Source: Phytoseiulus persimilis (Eukaryota; Arthropoda; Arachnida; Mesostigmata; Phytoseiidae). From it: 64,000 bases of DNA. Each line of letters opens with the position of its first letter. Within the stretch, counting starts at the first letter, position 1. Of the stretch, positions 33,253 to 45,343 are shown in pieces. The notes under the pieces were generated by a model. It made no database searches. It was given only the letters and a program-made list of their open reading frames with translations, and was not told the DNA's origin. The stretch lies in assembly GCA_037576195.1 (NCBI GenBank), contig CM075101.1, positions 36,828,001 to 36,892,000 on the forward strand, written 5' to 3'. A program made the position numbers and the translations under genes.

Positions 33253-36233
33253 TGGAAGCGACTCGGCCTCCGGCGGACCACATCGCTCGATTAGCCGATC
33301 GGCTGGCCCGGTGTTCGACGAGAGCCGCGACGAAACCGTCGACGACCGGAGCGAGGAATAGCACTCTCCGCAGGAGAGAGAACAAGCGGAAGATACGCTG
33401 CGTCCCATCTCTGATTAACTCTACGGAACTGACTCACAGTGATCTCGAGCGAGAGTCTTTGCCTGTAGTCGTAATAAGAAGCTATTTGTAAATGGTCCGT
33501 GTGTGATCCGTATCGCACGGTTTTCGTTGTTTGTCGTGCCGCTCGGGAGGAAAGACAAAGACTCATCAGACGGACAGGATGGAAGTAGGAGAGCACAGCC
33601 GACGGAACGGTTTCGAATATCGAGATCATGTTGCAGCCAAAAGCCGAAACATTTTGCTCCTCCCCATCATCGAGCTCCTTGGTTGTGTTGTAGCGGGTGG
33701 CTGTTCTCGAGGGGCAGAGAGACCTTCATTTGGCGGATTGGCCTCCGCAACGGAATATCCCAGCAGGAAATTCCGCCATCAGGACCGCAGACAGCGGCGA
33801 TATTAATTTCGTACGCTTACAAGGCTTATGCAGAGCTGATTCTAGGGAGACTCGTACAACAATAAGGAAGGCACTCGAACTGCAGAGAGCTTCGAATGCG
33901 CCTACCATGGTGAACGGCATCGTGACTCGGTCACGGCCGCTGTCGCCAGGTCTCTCCCAAAAAGCTCGGAGCTGTCTAGCCTCTTTGGCAATGCGTCTCT
34001 CTCGATTGTCTGACTGCGATAATCTTCGGAGTCGGGAGGCAGCAGTTGGCGCAGCGTTCGAGGAGGATCCGTGGACTCTCGGCGAACGGTCGAGAGAAAG
34101 TGAAAGAGGAGCACTGAGTAGAATGGAAATAGCGAAAGGAAGAAAAGTAGCAAAGGAAAAATGTGCCCATTAAGTCTCGGCGATAAGGAGTACGCCGGCG
34201 CCGACAACGACGGTAGTGGTGGTGGCGGCGACCAATTGCACGACGAGTTCAGTCGGAGAGAAGAACGTGCGTTCGGGCCCAACCAGAGCAATGAACGACG
34301 CCACGACTGCACGTAACATTACTCCCTCGACGGTGCATCCCCCACCCCTGCGAGCAGCCGTTCGCTCCCCTGCACCGTACCCTCTAGTACTCTCTCATCG
34401 GACGCCCCGAACGTGGACCCGCACGACAACGGGTCTTCCAGCCGCACGGGCGGGAGGGCTGACAAGCAAGCAGCACTAAGATACTTGTTCCGGTTGTTTC
34501 GTTGATGAGAGATGGTTTTTGCTTCGAGTTGTGCCTCGTTCCTGGTCGCGACGACGGCAAGGGTGGTGGTCCTAGATTTGGCAGCAAGCCCCGAAGGCTG
34601 ACTGTGCCCCGCCGGCCGCACGCGTGGTGGTCACCACTCCAACAAATATTCCGGCCGCAACGAACTCAAGCTGTGCCAGTCATGGGTACTACATCAAAAG
34701 AACTTCTCGTGCTCTTTTCATTTGACTCATGTCGCGAGATACACGGACGAGCAGTAAGAGAGAGGCTTTTTCCAGCTGAATGGTGAAACAAGTGCCGAAA
34801 CGCCGCTGCAGGGACCGATAGGAGCCAGAAGCAGGACTTGCTTGAATATAAGTGACGCGCCGACCTCGGGCGGGCAGATGGACGAACGGATGGATGGACA
34901 GACGGGCGGACGGATGGATGCACCAGCTGGTCTGATATTGGCATCTAGGACAACCGGGTTCTCGTCTTTCTGCAAGTAGGCCGCCTCCTCAAGCCGAGCG
35001 GACGAGAGCTGTATTTTCTTTTCTCGGCGCTCTCTATTTCTTTATATTCGTCTCATTCTGCCGCCATCGTTTTCTATTCGCGGCGAATGGAATCGGCCGA
35101 TCGTTATACCCGTAGCGAAGACGAACCAGCAGTATCTTCGGACTTTTTTCTCAGACCAATGTTTGCTATATTATGGTTATGCCTCTGCTCAGCTTCTCGG
35201 AGACCGTATCCAAGCACTCAGAAAGTGGATAACTTTCAGATGGTTCGCTTCATTGAGCCAGAAAGGTGGATGTCCGAGAGCTGCGACGGCTCCGGATTCC
35301 CACGCGCTTCGTGTTCTGCAGCATCACTCAATCAAGTGGTCGAGTCCCGAACTCATGAAATTGAAAAATAGCTGGAAGAGAAACCACAAGGAAAACATGA
35401 TATGAAAATTTCCGCGATCCAGACGCTCATAGGGCTACGAAATAGAAAGCGCTCGCTGTGCATAATCAGGGAGGCCCAAGCGTAGCCCAAGAGTATTGAC
35501 CAGTCGCAACGCATCATCGCGTTGGAGCGAGCCAACATCTACGTAGAGGCGCCGTACGTGACGACGTGAAATCCAAATAAGTGGGGGGAGGAGACATTGG
35601 ACCGAGGTTTCCGATGCGCCGAGGTTCCATTGAACTCGGCGTCAATTGCCCATCTAGGAACGCGCGCGGAGAAGCGTTTTCCACCGATCGACACGGGGTT
35701 AACACTCATTGTGGAGGTCTTCTAAGAGTGAGACTCAGTTAGTCGTTCAAGTTGATGTTTGGATCTCTTGAACTTGCGGTGGGCCCTTTGTCGATTCGTT
35801 GTTTACAGGTCCGCCGCTAAGAGCGAGTAGCACGGAAGACGGAGTGGAGCGAAACACCCACTCGAAAACAAGAAAATCCACTTGAAGTCGGCTGTCCGAC
35901 TTGTCGCCGCCAGAACAGATGACAGCTCGGAGCGCCGCAGCCACTTACAGAACTGCGGTCAGAAGCGGGAACCGAGCAAACAGGACGCTGGTGACGAGAG
36001 TGCTCCAGCAAAGAGGTTTGTGTTGCTGTACGCTCGGCAAACACAGTTCTAATGTGCTAGTGCATTAAATTCATCACTTACTGACACAAGCTGCCGAAGC
36101 TTGAATGGATGGGTCAAACATCTCAGGCACGGACTTTCAAATCGATTCGAATGAGAAGGTTGCGACGCGACTTGTTGGGTGTTGAGCTGCTCTAATAACA
36201 AAGGAAACTTTTCCGCACCCTAGGAATCCGTTG
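33253..36233. other. No supportable gene; GGAC/GGAT tract
   Basis: Frames of up to 158 codons (33.7-34.2 kb, plus strand) lack starts or splice sites. A degenerate GGAC/GGAT tetranucleotide tract spans about 34876-34918. Confidence 0.35.
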
Positions 36234-36284
36234 ATGGAAAAGGCCGTGTCTTTCTTGCGCAGAGGCGTTCCTATCCGCAGCGAG
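36234..36284 (+). CDS. Candidate first coding exon, 17 codons
   Basis: An ATG opens 17 codons (MEKAVSFLRRGVPIRSE) ending at GAG followed by a GTGAGA donor, phase 0. The frame also reads through this donor for 99 codons in total with a balanced composition, so the alternative is an unspliced small protein ending at 36533. A 129-codon minus-strand frame (36367-36753) overlaps that longer version. No family is recognised. Confidence 0.25.
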
Positions 36285-37577
36285 GTGAGAATGGGCGCCT
36301 TTTTCGAGTTAAGAAGCGCAATACATGTGAGCCTTTTCCAGTGGTTACACTTGAGACCAGCAGGGTCTATGTATACATTCCTATCACACGGTTTACGGCG
36401 GTGGTTCTTGAGAGTACAGTATTATTCTGAGAAAACATTATTTCTGCTTTCTTGGAACGGAAAATCATCTCGGTCGAGAGAGTGGAATGGCCCGGGTTCA
36501 GATATGGCCATGGAAATGGATCTTCGGCGGTGAATAAATCTTGGAAGGACGATATTTTTCTCTGTCCTCCTTCCATGTGCCTTTCAGTGTTTGATTTAGA
36601 ACGAGCGAGCAGATAGCAAGGCATCCTGCGAATTCTCGGTTCGCCAAGGAAAGGCCAGATGGCGAACGTCGGAAAAAGTTTCGTAGTATCCCTCCGCGAG
36701 AGTAACTCCGACTCGTTCGAATTCATGAAACCTACAGGAAGCCGGATTCTCACATTACATGAGTTATCCTCCTCATCATCAGCCTTGGCGGGGCTCGGGT
36801 CTTCTATGAGTGTGCACTGCCGACTGCGGCAAGATGTGAGTTCCTTGTAGCTCGAATGTTGCTAGGAGAAGCCTCTACGTCTGGACAACTTCGCCAAGAT
36901 TACCAAACGGGGGATGAGCAAGAAATCCTTCAGCATGACTATCTGACGAGTGCCGCGAGCGGGCGCACCGCGGTGAGAACCCCTCCACCGCCGCTTATTC
37001 CTTACACCGGAGGAAAAACGCGAAGAGCGACCGGAAGCATCAGCCGAGGCGCTCTGTCGGAATTCACCTATTTCTCCCGTCAACGCAAAGCTTTTTCACA
37101 TCCGCTTTCAATTTTTCCACCGTCGGTTCCCTCCTGCCTCCAGTCGTATGTTCGGCCGTCTCCGGGGAGAAACGGTGCTGTTATCTATCCGCTTCGTCCT
37201 CACTCTGGTCCATTCTACGGTACGGGCGAACCAGAGCGCGATTTCCGTTCTCTCAGGAGATGATCTAGGGCTGAACGTCGGTGGATTTTGCTGAATTTCA
37301 ACACCAAAGCTCTCCGGTTCCGCACTGTCCCGCTTTTGCCTTCTTGCGTTCATTCTGAGAGAATCCTTCCGGCAGGAAATTTGCTCTGAGGATTACAAAA
37401 GAAAGGAACCAAAAATCTGCGTTTGGTTCGATGCTCCTCTGGCTGATGAGAGGCAGGATCGAGTGGTTGGGGGAGGGGTGGGGAGGCGCTCGAATCGTAT
37501 GAAGATAATCTGTTTGCTCAACTCGGTTTGAATAAAACCGAGAGTTGAACCAATGTCGAGGATCCCGAGCGGAAGTC

Positions 37578-38120
37578 TTAGGCCCTGGGAGAGCCTGAGC
37601 ACGAGCCTCGGATCATCGTCGATACTTGAGGCATCAATCTAGCGAGGGATCTGGCGGCATGGGAGAGACGGCGAACTCCTACGGTTGGAGGATGTACCGT
37701 GACGGGGGGTCGGAGGGCGGATCGACCAGTTGACGCTAATGACGTATTCCGGATAGGAAGATGAGTCGTCGAAGGAGGTTTGATGCCACGGCGACACGGA
37801 GTGAAGTTAAGGGGAGCCAGCCATGAGAAAGTGTACAAGGGAATCGCTCTCTTGTGGGATGGTATAATGAATCCGGACAGAGAATACTTCCGCTCAACGT
37901 CACCCCGCCGAACCAGCTGCCCACGGCGAAAGAGTTCGCTTGTTCTCCATGTTTCCCGTGGAAGTTCTTTAAAAACAAGACTCTCAAGTTCAGATCCAGT
38001 CTGGATGTCGTCGTTCAGCGACTGCTGGATCGGGAACAACAAGGGTCGTAGTGACAACAGACATCGATACGCCACGTGAATTATGAATGGGCACACAAAA
38101 GAGAGGAGGAATGAAAGCAT
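37578..38120 (-). CDS. Complete frame, 180 codons, hydrophobic N-terminus
   Basis: On the minus strand an ATG with A at -3 opens 180 codons. The first 30 residues are strongly hydrophobic (MLSFLLSFVCPFIIHVAY), consistent with a signal anchor or signal peptide. A charged, helix-like middle follows (DDIQTGSELESLVFKELPRE) and then a Pro/Arg/Ser-rich C-terminal third. The frame is also open for 40 codons upstream of this ATG. Start context and topology make this one of the better single-frame candidates; no family is recognised. Confidence 0.35.
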   Translation of the reverse strand: MLSFLLSFVCPFIIHVAYRCLLSLRPLLFPIQQSLNDDIQTGSELESLVFKELPRETWRTSELFRRGQLVRRGDVERKYSLSGFIIPSHKRAIPLYTFSWLAPLNFTPCRRGIKPPSTTHLPIRNTSLASTGRSALRPPVTVHPPTVGVRRLSHAARSLARLMPQVSTMIRGSCSGSPRA

Positions 38121-38666
38121 GTTCCGGAGTTTAGCAGCGTCACTTGACCGAATGTAACCCGCCTCAGATGCCAAGGCCACGATAACGGCGGCCGCGTCTG
38201 CTGCGCTTGAGCAGCGAATACATGACGCCTCCGACGTCAAGCAGGACTGTCTTCCGCGCTGAGAAAGGGGACGAGGAAAACAGGACTACACTGAGTTGCG
38301 AAACTAACAGGGTCGTCGACAGCCGGAATGCATAATGCGTCGCATATATTTTTTCGCCTGTCATGCCAATCCAAACTACTGAAAAGCCTTGACACCAGAC
38401 GTCGGGTCGAGGGACATTTTGTCATGGGGGGAAGAAGTTGAGGTCTTCGAGGAGCCGGTAGTGTTCTTCTGTGTACACAGGCAGCGGTAGGCTGCCAGGC
38501 AACTTCCCTCACGAAGCATCAAGTGGAGAATAGTAAGAGACAAAGGCTCAGAGCAGACTGCTCGAAGCTCCTTCATTCTTACTTTCATTGTTGAGCTTTT
38601 CTGGTGCTTCGTCTCCGAAGTGCGCCTAGCGGGTAAGCATTCCCTGACAATTCAAAGAGCTCCAGT

Positions 38667-38906
38667 ATGACTGGCGAACCCGACCGCGGAAGTGATCCGT
38701 TCTGGGACACCCCCGATGATTTGCACATCTGCATTTTTGAACGGACCAGAGAAAGAGGTTTGCTCGTCGAAGCCCTTCCGGACAGAAACGAAACCGTCAA
38801 CCTTGTGGCGGATCAGTCGCTGAATGCCGTTTTTCATAACCTTTCTCCTGCTTCGGTCGACTCCGAGCTCCCTCATCCGGGTGTAACCTTTCCTCTCTCA
38901 ATCTGA
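38667..38906 (+). CDS. Small open frame, 79 codons, acidic
   Basis: ATG to TGA. The first 70 residues are strikingly protein-like: acidic N-terminus with DPFWDTPDD, then IFERTRERGLLVEALPDRNE and VNLVADQSLNAVFHNL. A GTAAGC donor candidate lies 37 bases upstream at 38631, closing a different frame. A 74-codon minus-strand frame over the same bases is also good, so strand is uncertain. The DPFWD motif recalls segments seen in several families but is too short to assign one. Confidence 0.25.
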   Translation: MTGEPDRGSDPFWDTPDDLHICIFERTRERGLLVEALPDRNETVNLVADQSLNAVFHNLSPASVDSELPHPGVTFPLSI

Positions 38907-40286
38907 TTTTACTTAGAATGCCGAACTCATGATGGGCGGTGAATACAGTCTGCCCTCTTGTCTAGAAGATTGCTCACGGAAATTCCCTGAAGTAGATGTT
39001 ACACTCTCGGGAGTCCGGGCACGTTTTCATAATCTGGAATGGGATCTAGATAATTGTGGTGAGCCCGGGGAAAATTTACATCGAAGACTTTCGAAATAGA
39101 CGAAAAGCACGATGCGCGAAGCAGGATCTCATCCGAAGAGGAGAATGGGCTTTCGGCCAGCACCCTTCCCGGAAAGCACTAAGCGAGGCTCGAGTAGGTT
39201 GGATTCGATCGTTTGGTAAATAAGGTAGTTTGTTGGAGGGAATAATTCATGGGGGATCGCGGACTTTTGCTCGACCATCAAGCTCAACGCGGACGGGACC
39301 TGCTGTGTCTTCTGCGTTAGGTCTGTCGGCTTCTTCCTCGAGCGTACCCTCTCAGCAAGGCCGGGGCAAGCTCCGCCCCGCGGAAAACAGCGCGAGCAAC
39401 TCGAGCACGAATTCCTCGAGATTTCCATGAGGGTTGCAACCGCCGATGATCATGATCATGGAACCACTGTTCTTCAAGCATCAGCTCGGCGGGAAGCTCG
39501 GTGAGTCAGCTCTATGTTATGCGAAGATCCTGATGAGCCCGAGGGAAAGATTAGAGGATACAAAAATGTCCCCATACTCACGAGATGTCTACAAGCCGGT
39601 TTTTGCTTCGTACGAATGCGCATGCAAACTGGCGACGACTTGAAGCTCTTGAGGAAAATTAGCGAGATTGCTACTCGCGGGGGCTAGTTTGCGTAGTCAT
39701 GATTGGCGGGTGGGAATTCGGGGCTGCTGTCTCCGCGAACTCGCGTGCGTTGTCTTGTCTGCGTGTCAGAAGTGAAAAATTGCCATTTTTCGTCCCCGAG
39801 AACGACGAGCTGAGCGCGTGCGACTCACCTCATCGTTTTCCCTCATGCGCCGCCACCGTGTCGACCACGGGAATCCGTGAATAGCGGCCCCGAGAAGGGG
39901 ACACGACAAAGCGAAGTTTGCGTTTGAGGTAGGAGCACGATCATGGATTCAGGAAAGCTCGACAAACCCCCGGAGAGCCTTTGACAAAGATCTGGAGCAG
40001 GTTTTCGGGAACGATTTCCGGAGATTTGTGAAGAGGCGATGGAGAAATCGTATTCTTCGTTCTCTTCTAATTTCGGAATCCCTTCGGGCCTTCAGATTTG
40101 TCATGACCAATCAGATGGAGGATCCCGTACGAAAACAAGTCGCTGTCGATGCTTGAGCTGGTGTGAGAACGAGGTTACTGAAAACTCGGGCAAGCAATGT
40201 GCTCCAAGTCGCCCTCGTCGGCTTCCTCGCAGTTTCACGGGATGACGTAGGGTTGTTGGGTCAGAGTACAGGCTCTGCGTGTCTCT

Positions 40287-40877
40287 CTATCGCCACCACC
40301 CCAAACTCGCGACGCTTCCTTCTTCAACTCCCCCCAGCAAGTTTCGCGCTCCGCCAGGGAATTTCACAAGTTGCGACTTCAAGTTAGCCGCATTCATGAA
40401 CAATGTGTACAAAAGACCCGGCTTGAATGCAACGAGTTGTAAGTGGGAGAAGCGAAGTGCGACGCTGGGATGAGCGGGGAGCGTGCTGAGGGAATTGAAG
40501 GGACGAACATCACACCCGTAGGAACATGGAGTTGGCAGTCCTGAGCACAAAAGAAGAGTGATTCTCCTCGCGCTCTCTTGAATGTTTGGAATCCTCACTT
40601 GTTGCCGTCGAAATTTCCCGCTATGAGCCCAATATGGCTCGATGGGGGCCCGAAACACTCGGAGACGGGATCCTCGTGCGTTTCGCGTTCCGTTTGTTCG
40701 GTATCCGTACAGGCACTCCCCCGCCCCGAACCACCGTGTCGGGCCAAACACATTGAGGGATGGCTCGTTCACCTTGTCGGAACTCTCCCGTGTCACGTGA
40801 TCACGTCGGGCTACTCTGCGATGACTCATGCTTGCGGAATTTATGGGCGTATATCGAGCGCGTAGATGAATCGTCAT
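40287..40877 (-). CDS. Complete frame, 196 codons, unrecognised
   Basis: This is a minus-strand ATG frame ending in TAG. The peptide is basic and varied, with aromatic residues throughout (VFGPTRWFGAGECLYGY; RAPIEPYWAHSGKFRRQ) and a C-terminal segment rich in Leu, Asn and Lys. There is no signal peptide or clear repeat. Two plus-strand frames overlap its 5' half. The start context is poor (T at -3), and the frame is open for 13 more codons upstream, so it may be an exon with an earlier boundary. Confidence 0.27.
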   Translation of the reverse strand: MTIHLRARYTPINSASMSHRRVARRDHVTRESSDKVNEPSLNVFGPTRWFGAGECLYGYRTNGTRNARGSRLRVFRAPIEPYWAHSGKFRRQQVRIPNIQESARRITLLLCSGLPTPCSYGCDVRPFNSLSTLPAHPSVALRFSHLQLVAFKPGLLYTLFMNAANLKSQLVKFPGGARNLLGGVEEGSVASLGWWR

Positions 40878-41968
40878 GGAGCCGGCTCGCTCTTCGTTTT
40901 TCTTGCCTACGCACACACGTTCAAGGGTTTCCGGTGGATGAAAACGCGGAGGCAGCGCAATGTGAGAAAGATGCCGGCATCAAAAGATTCGTCTCTCCAC
41001 AAAAGACTCTACGCTTGCCTGTCCGCGTGCCTTTCCGCTTTCGGAAGCATTGCATCCTGCCTTCTCGCCCCTGCGTGCACATCTGCTATTCAAGCCTAAC
41101 AGCTAACCGGCAACGGGTCCGAAACTCCAGAGCGCGGACATAGCAGCGTACGGAATGATGGACGACTTGAATCTCAAGCCGACCATCTTTTAAAGCCTTG
41201 CTTTGTTGCAGTTATCTGTTGAGTCAGCGTCTCTCGGAACTCGCAAAATACTCGAGCCCGACAACCGCATCATAAAAACTGCAAACACACATCGCCCCTC
41301 CCCAAAAGCTTGGGCACGGTACATTATCACTTGTTCCGAATTGCGAATTTCAGCGCGAGTTCATAATCGGAGCTTGTTGTGGAAATTCGAGCTATGAGCA
41401 CGAGTAGAACGGTGGGAATAGAGGAAAATATTCACACATAAGAAAGGAGCAGCGAAAAGCAATACCCAGAGCTTGGAGCCTCTCAGAGAGAGAGGAAGAG
41501 AGAAAGTCCTGGTTTGATCGAGGGGTCTGGCAGCTCTCCGTCTGTTGCATGACACGAGCACGCTGGTACGCTGCGGAACTTTCGAGTCTGGCGGGCCGAA
41601 ACGATGCGGAGTGATCACCGCGGTCCACCATTGGCTCTCTACGCTTGGAACTTCGTTTTGCCCTGCTTTCACGGGGCAAAGATGCGAAACGCAAGCGGGA
41701 CAGCGAATGTTTTCGTTATCGAGCAGACTGTCGTGACTGGAGGGAGGCCTATCAAATGAGGAGGTCTTGCTACTTCCTGCCGCGCGAGAAATAATTCATT
41801 TGGGAAACACGCACTCTTTGCTACTCTCGGGTGGAAGAATGAATAAACATATTTCCACGTCAGCTATTTCCGGAACAAATGCAACGAGTCAGTCATTTCG
41901 AGGTTCACGTGCGACACGCAAGCCGCGCAGTGTCGGCTCGTGCCGAAGTTTCGATGTGAAACTGAACG

Positions 41969-42310
41969 ATGCAGCCGGAAACAGGACTGAGGCTCAAGGG
42001 GTGGCGAGAGAAATATTGCGAGAGCGATGACGCAAGAAGGGTTCGCGGACGGGCCGCGACGACCTTGTCAGTCAAACGGAAGCCGGTGTTCAAGGGCTCA
42101 ACGGAGCTCACTTTCTCTGCACGAGCTGGAGTCCCACTGAGCTGGTGCCGCTGCTCCTCCTCATTATGGAAGTTCATTGGATCGGCGAATGGTGTTTTTT
42201 TCTCTCTCGACTCGCGTGTGCATGCATTTATCTTTCCCGCCAAACTATCCACTCGCTCGCTCGCTCGCCCGCTGCGAAACTTTGCGGCAAAAGGGAATGA
42301 GGAGAGCTAA
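41969..42310 (+). CDS. Complete open frame, 113 codons, unrecognised
   Basis: ATG to TAA. The N-terminus is charged (LRLKGWREKYCESDDARR), the middle has beta-like segments with KPVFKGSTELTFSARAG, and the C-terminal part is hydrophobic/aromatic before a short polar tail. A CTCG repeat at 42249-42271 is inside the frame, encoding Arg/Ser/Leu/Ala. A 115-codon minus-strand frame overlaps almost entirely. No family is recognised. Confidence 0.3.
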   Translation: MQPETGLRLKGWREKYCESDDARRVRGRAATTLSVKRKPVFKGSTELTFSARAGVPLSWCRCSSSLWKFIGSANGVFFSLDSRVHAFIFPAKLSTRSLARPLRNFAAKGNEES

Positions 42311-43414
42311 GACGACGGCTGAGGAACGAGAGCTGGAAGAGGCTCAGGGGGAGAACGGGCGAGAGCATGTGTAGATTGAGCCAAGAAGAAGAAACACAGG
42401 GTTGTCGTATGATGAATTGGATACGCGGTCATTGTCCAACCCTGCCGGTGGCCGTCCCACCAGTCCGGCGGGGCAGCGCAGCTCAGGACCGAAAGCGTCA
42501 AGTCATTGTTTTTATTTCCCGCGCCCTCGGGCGATCTTCCCAAGCTCAAAGATTCGAGACCACGGGGTCCGTCCAATCGTTCCTCGGTAACTCCATGGAG
42601 TGACCCGCCAGGAGAGGTCGCAGCATTGATTCCGGCCCTTCAGAGCCATCGAGCATCCAAAGGCTCAGGCTCCTGGCCCGAGCAGTTCAGGATTGTCGCG
42701 CTCCGAATTTCCAGCTCAAACATCTGTGTGTGAGTTTAGCTGAAGCTGGTTATCAACGTTAGCTTCGCACTGCGTTTAAATCGGTATCGAGCGACGAATC
42801 GGAGACGATAGAGGAACAACTCGACGCCAGCTCCGATCAGAATGTATTGGGGTGTCGGGCGGGCTGACACGATCCTCGCGGATTGGAGGGAAAGCACCTT
42901 CCTACTCCAAACACGCAGCGGAAAACCGCCATGCGTGTCGGTTCCCTCCTCGCTGTTCGCAATATTTTTCCCTCCACTCCGCTGTTCGGAAACGCGGTAG
43001 AGCTCTAAACGCCGTTTCCTGTTCCCCTTGGATTCCAGAGGCTCAGAGAGAACAACCGTCACAGCCCCGATGAGGATCTCTCCCACTGTATGTACTTCTG
43101 CGTGAGTCCCGTTCCGAAAGATCCGCTCTCTCAAACCAGGATGGTCGGAGCAGCCGGAAAAAAATTTTCCCTCGTCTTGATCCGCTCCCGAAGGCTGCAG
43201 TCAATCTAGTGGACCAATGTCCGGCATCTTGTTTGCACGGCCGCTGCGAAAGGTCGCCGCGCGAGGGTCGAGCCTGCTCCTTCCTGTTAGACGGAAGAAC
43301 GTCGCAGATGTCACAGAGGCAGAATGTCGCTTGGCGGACATCGTTCAAAAAAAAAGCTCCAACAAGCGGATCCGTGAGAAATAGCCGCTGCCCTGGCCGT
43401 CGCTCTATGTTGGA

Positions 43415-43777
43415 ATGCAATGTCACGTTTTGGCAGCCTGTACAGCTTGCGACGCAAGAACGAACGTCACGGCGGAAGGGAACGGGGTGAAGGATGAGAT
43501 AGGGTCCGGGCAAGCTGACTTTGCGAGGTGGTCCGCTGAACGGCGATATGTCAAAGCTCGATTGAGCTGGACGTTGAATTTCCCCTTGTCGCAAACCTTG
43601 GCTTTCCAGGGATGCTTCCGGGATGGCTTGGAACAATTGGTCGTGACAATCAATTTGTCAGCTGCCGCAGAAACAACGAACGCGAAAGACCGTAGTGAGA
43701 GTCGAGGGGACGGACAACGCCAACGAGCTAAGCCCCGTCAATTCGTTGAGCTTCCGTTGTTACTGCATCGTCGTTAG
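43415..43777 (+). CDS. Complete open frame, 120 codons; strand uncertain
   Basis: ATG to TAG. It starts with a Cys-rich segment (CHVLAACTACDARTN), then an acidic Gly-rich part, a Trp-containing stretch (FARWSAERRYVKARLSW) and a hydrophobic strand (LEQLVVTINLSAAAE). A 197-codon minus-strand frame (43043-43636) that also carries paired Cys (FCLCDICDV) covers most of it; the two cannot both be genuine in overlapping full length. No family is recognised. Confidence 0.25.
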   Translation: MQCHVLAACTACDARTNVTAEGNGVKDEIGSGQADFARWSAERRYVKARLSWTLNFPLSQTLAFQGCFRDGLEQLVVTINLSAAAETTNAKDRSESRGDGQRQRAKPRQFVELPLLLHRR

Positions 43778-45201
43778 CCAGATTCGCCATCACAAAGGTC
43801 CAGTGCGCTGTGACGTTCGGCCCACAACTCTCCATGGGTTTTATGACTCTATTCCTCAATTCGATGTTCCCACAATCGAGGCTAGAATACAGTGAGGCTA
43901 CTGCGATAATGAATTGCCAACCCGGACGGTCCGTGCTCCCGTTCTGTCCAGAGAACAGACAGGCCCCCAGATCGAGTTCAGTTCCACTTCGATCTTCGAT
44001 GGACTGGCTGGGGCGTTCAGAGGTGATCAACTGGAGTGTCGTTCGTGGCGCGAAATGCGCGGCCCGCGTATGGCGGCACGAGGAGTACTCCCCGGGTCGA
44101 CGAATGATGCCCATATCACGCTGATTACTGGAACAAGGCCACCAGAGGAAACGAAGATCCAGGCTTAGAAAACCGCGGCTCAGGAAACGCTGTGATCTGG
44201 CCAAGTCTTCGATGAAGTCTCACGACAAGCTCATAGATGCGATCAAGTGAGTGAAATATTCACCGTCGCGTTGCCATTCCGATGGAACGTCATGCGAATA
44301 TTGGAATGACCGCGGAACGAAGCCACCGTTCCAGGGTTTCGCTGCATCCATGAGAGCTCTCGCTGCTCCTCCCTCGTTAAGAACTGTCATTACGAAATGA
44401 CGCTGGAAGGTCAGAGCGTGACAGCCTGCCAACCGAGAGTTCCGCCCAATGATCTCAAGAGCTAACCCACAGAAGGGAAAGAATGAGGTCGAGTGCAGAC
44501 TTCCCTCTCGCGGTCTTCCCTTCCGACAACGGCGCTGCACTGTCGAGAATGTCTCCCAACTCGGGCACCCTCACTGTGGGAAAGTCTTGCAGTACTGACA
44601 GCAAGTTTGTCATGCTGTGCTTCGAGACAACTTCGCCTTCGACATCAGTCGGGCAGGTAGCATGTCTAGGTTTGATGAAAACAAATACGGGATACTAAAT
44701 GATTCCCGAGGGTATGACATGGACTTCCATCGGGAATCTCGGAGCCAGAATCCGAGTGGAGGCCGTAATGTCGAGGCTCTCCCCGGTGAGTAGAAAGCAC
44801 AGGTATCTCGATAATCCAGGCTAGATTCCAGCGAATACGGCAACATCCTGATGAAGTTGTGGATGATGAGATTCATGCAGACGATGATGATGGGCTTCGC
44901 CGTCACGGACTGATGATATCGCGAAGCAGCCATTGAGAGCGGCGAGGAACAGGAGCTGGCGGAGTGAAGCGCCTCAGAAGCAGGAACACTTGAACAGAAG
45001 CTCGGCCACTGGGGGCGTCGTCAAAGTGGCGAATGGATTCCAGCTACGACGACGAAGCTCGGGAACATCTGTTTCAAGATGGATGCGGTTCGCAACTTGC
45101 TCGCCGTCGCGTTGCTCCGTTGCGGATCAAACAGACTGCGTGTTTTGTGAACTAAGTGACCGTCGGCCGATTGACCCTCGGTTGGCGGGAAGTTATTGCA
45201 G

Positions 45202-45343
45202 CTCGACGGTCAACGGTCGATCACGCAGACCTGACCAACGCTCTCAACGAATTTCGCCCCAGCCTCTCGTTCGCTCCGACAAGATGGAATCCTTTCGAGG
45301 TCACTCCTGACACAGGGGCGTTACCTCTATTTTCTATGAAGAG
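45202..45343 (+). CDS. Candidate internal exon with AG/GTGAGC donor
   Basis: An acceptor (GAAGTTATTGCAG, AG at 45200-45201) and a near-consensus donor (AAGAG then GTGAGC at 45344) enclose 142 bases open in one frame. The peptide includes TVDHADLTNALNEFRPSLSF and ends FEVTPDTGALPLFSMK, with G/C-biased third positions. The apparent stop comes from the donor. A 75-codon minus-strand frame (45221-45448) is also very protein-like (GAHLFIENRGNAPVSGVTS), so the strand is not fully settled. No family is recognised. Confidence 0.37.

Noticed and set aside
43209..43490. Frame with CPASCLHGRC, reminiscent of an EGF-like repeat
   Set aside because: Only part of one repeat is present, spacing of later Cys does not fit, and better frames overlap on both strands.
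44120..44247. Plus-strand frame ending at AA/GTGAGT with a very basic peptide
   Set aside because: The donor is good, but there is no convincing acceptor, and a 158-codon minus-strand frame overlaps with better composition.
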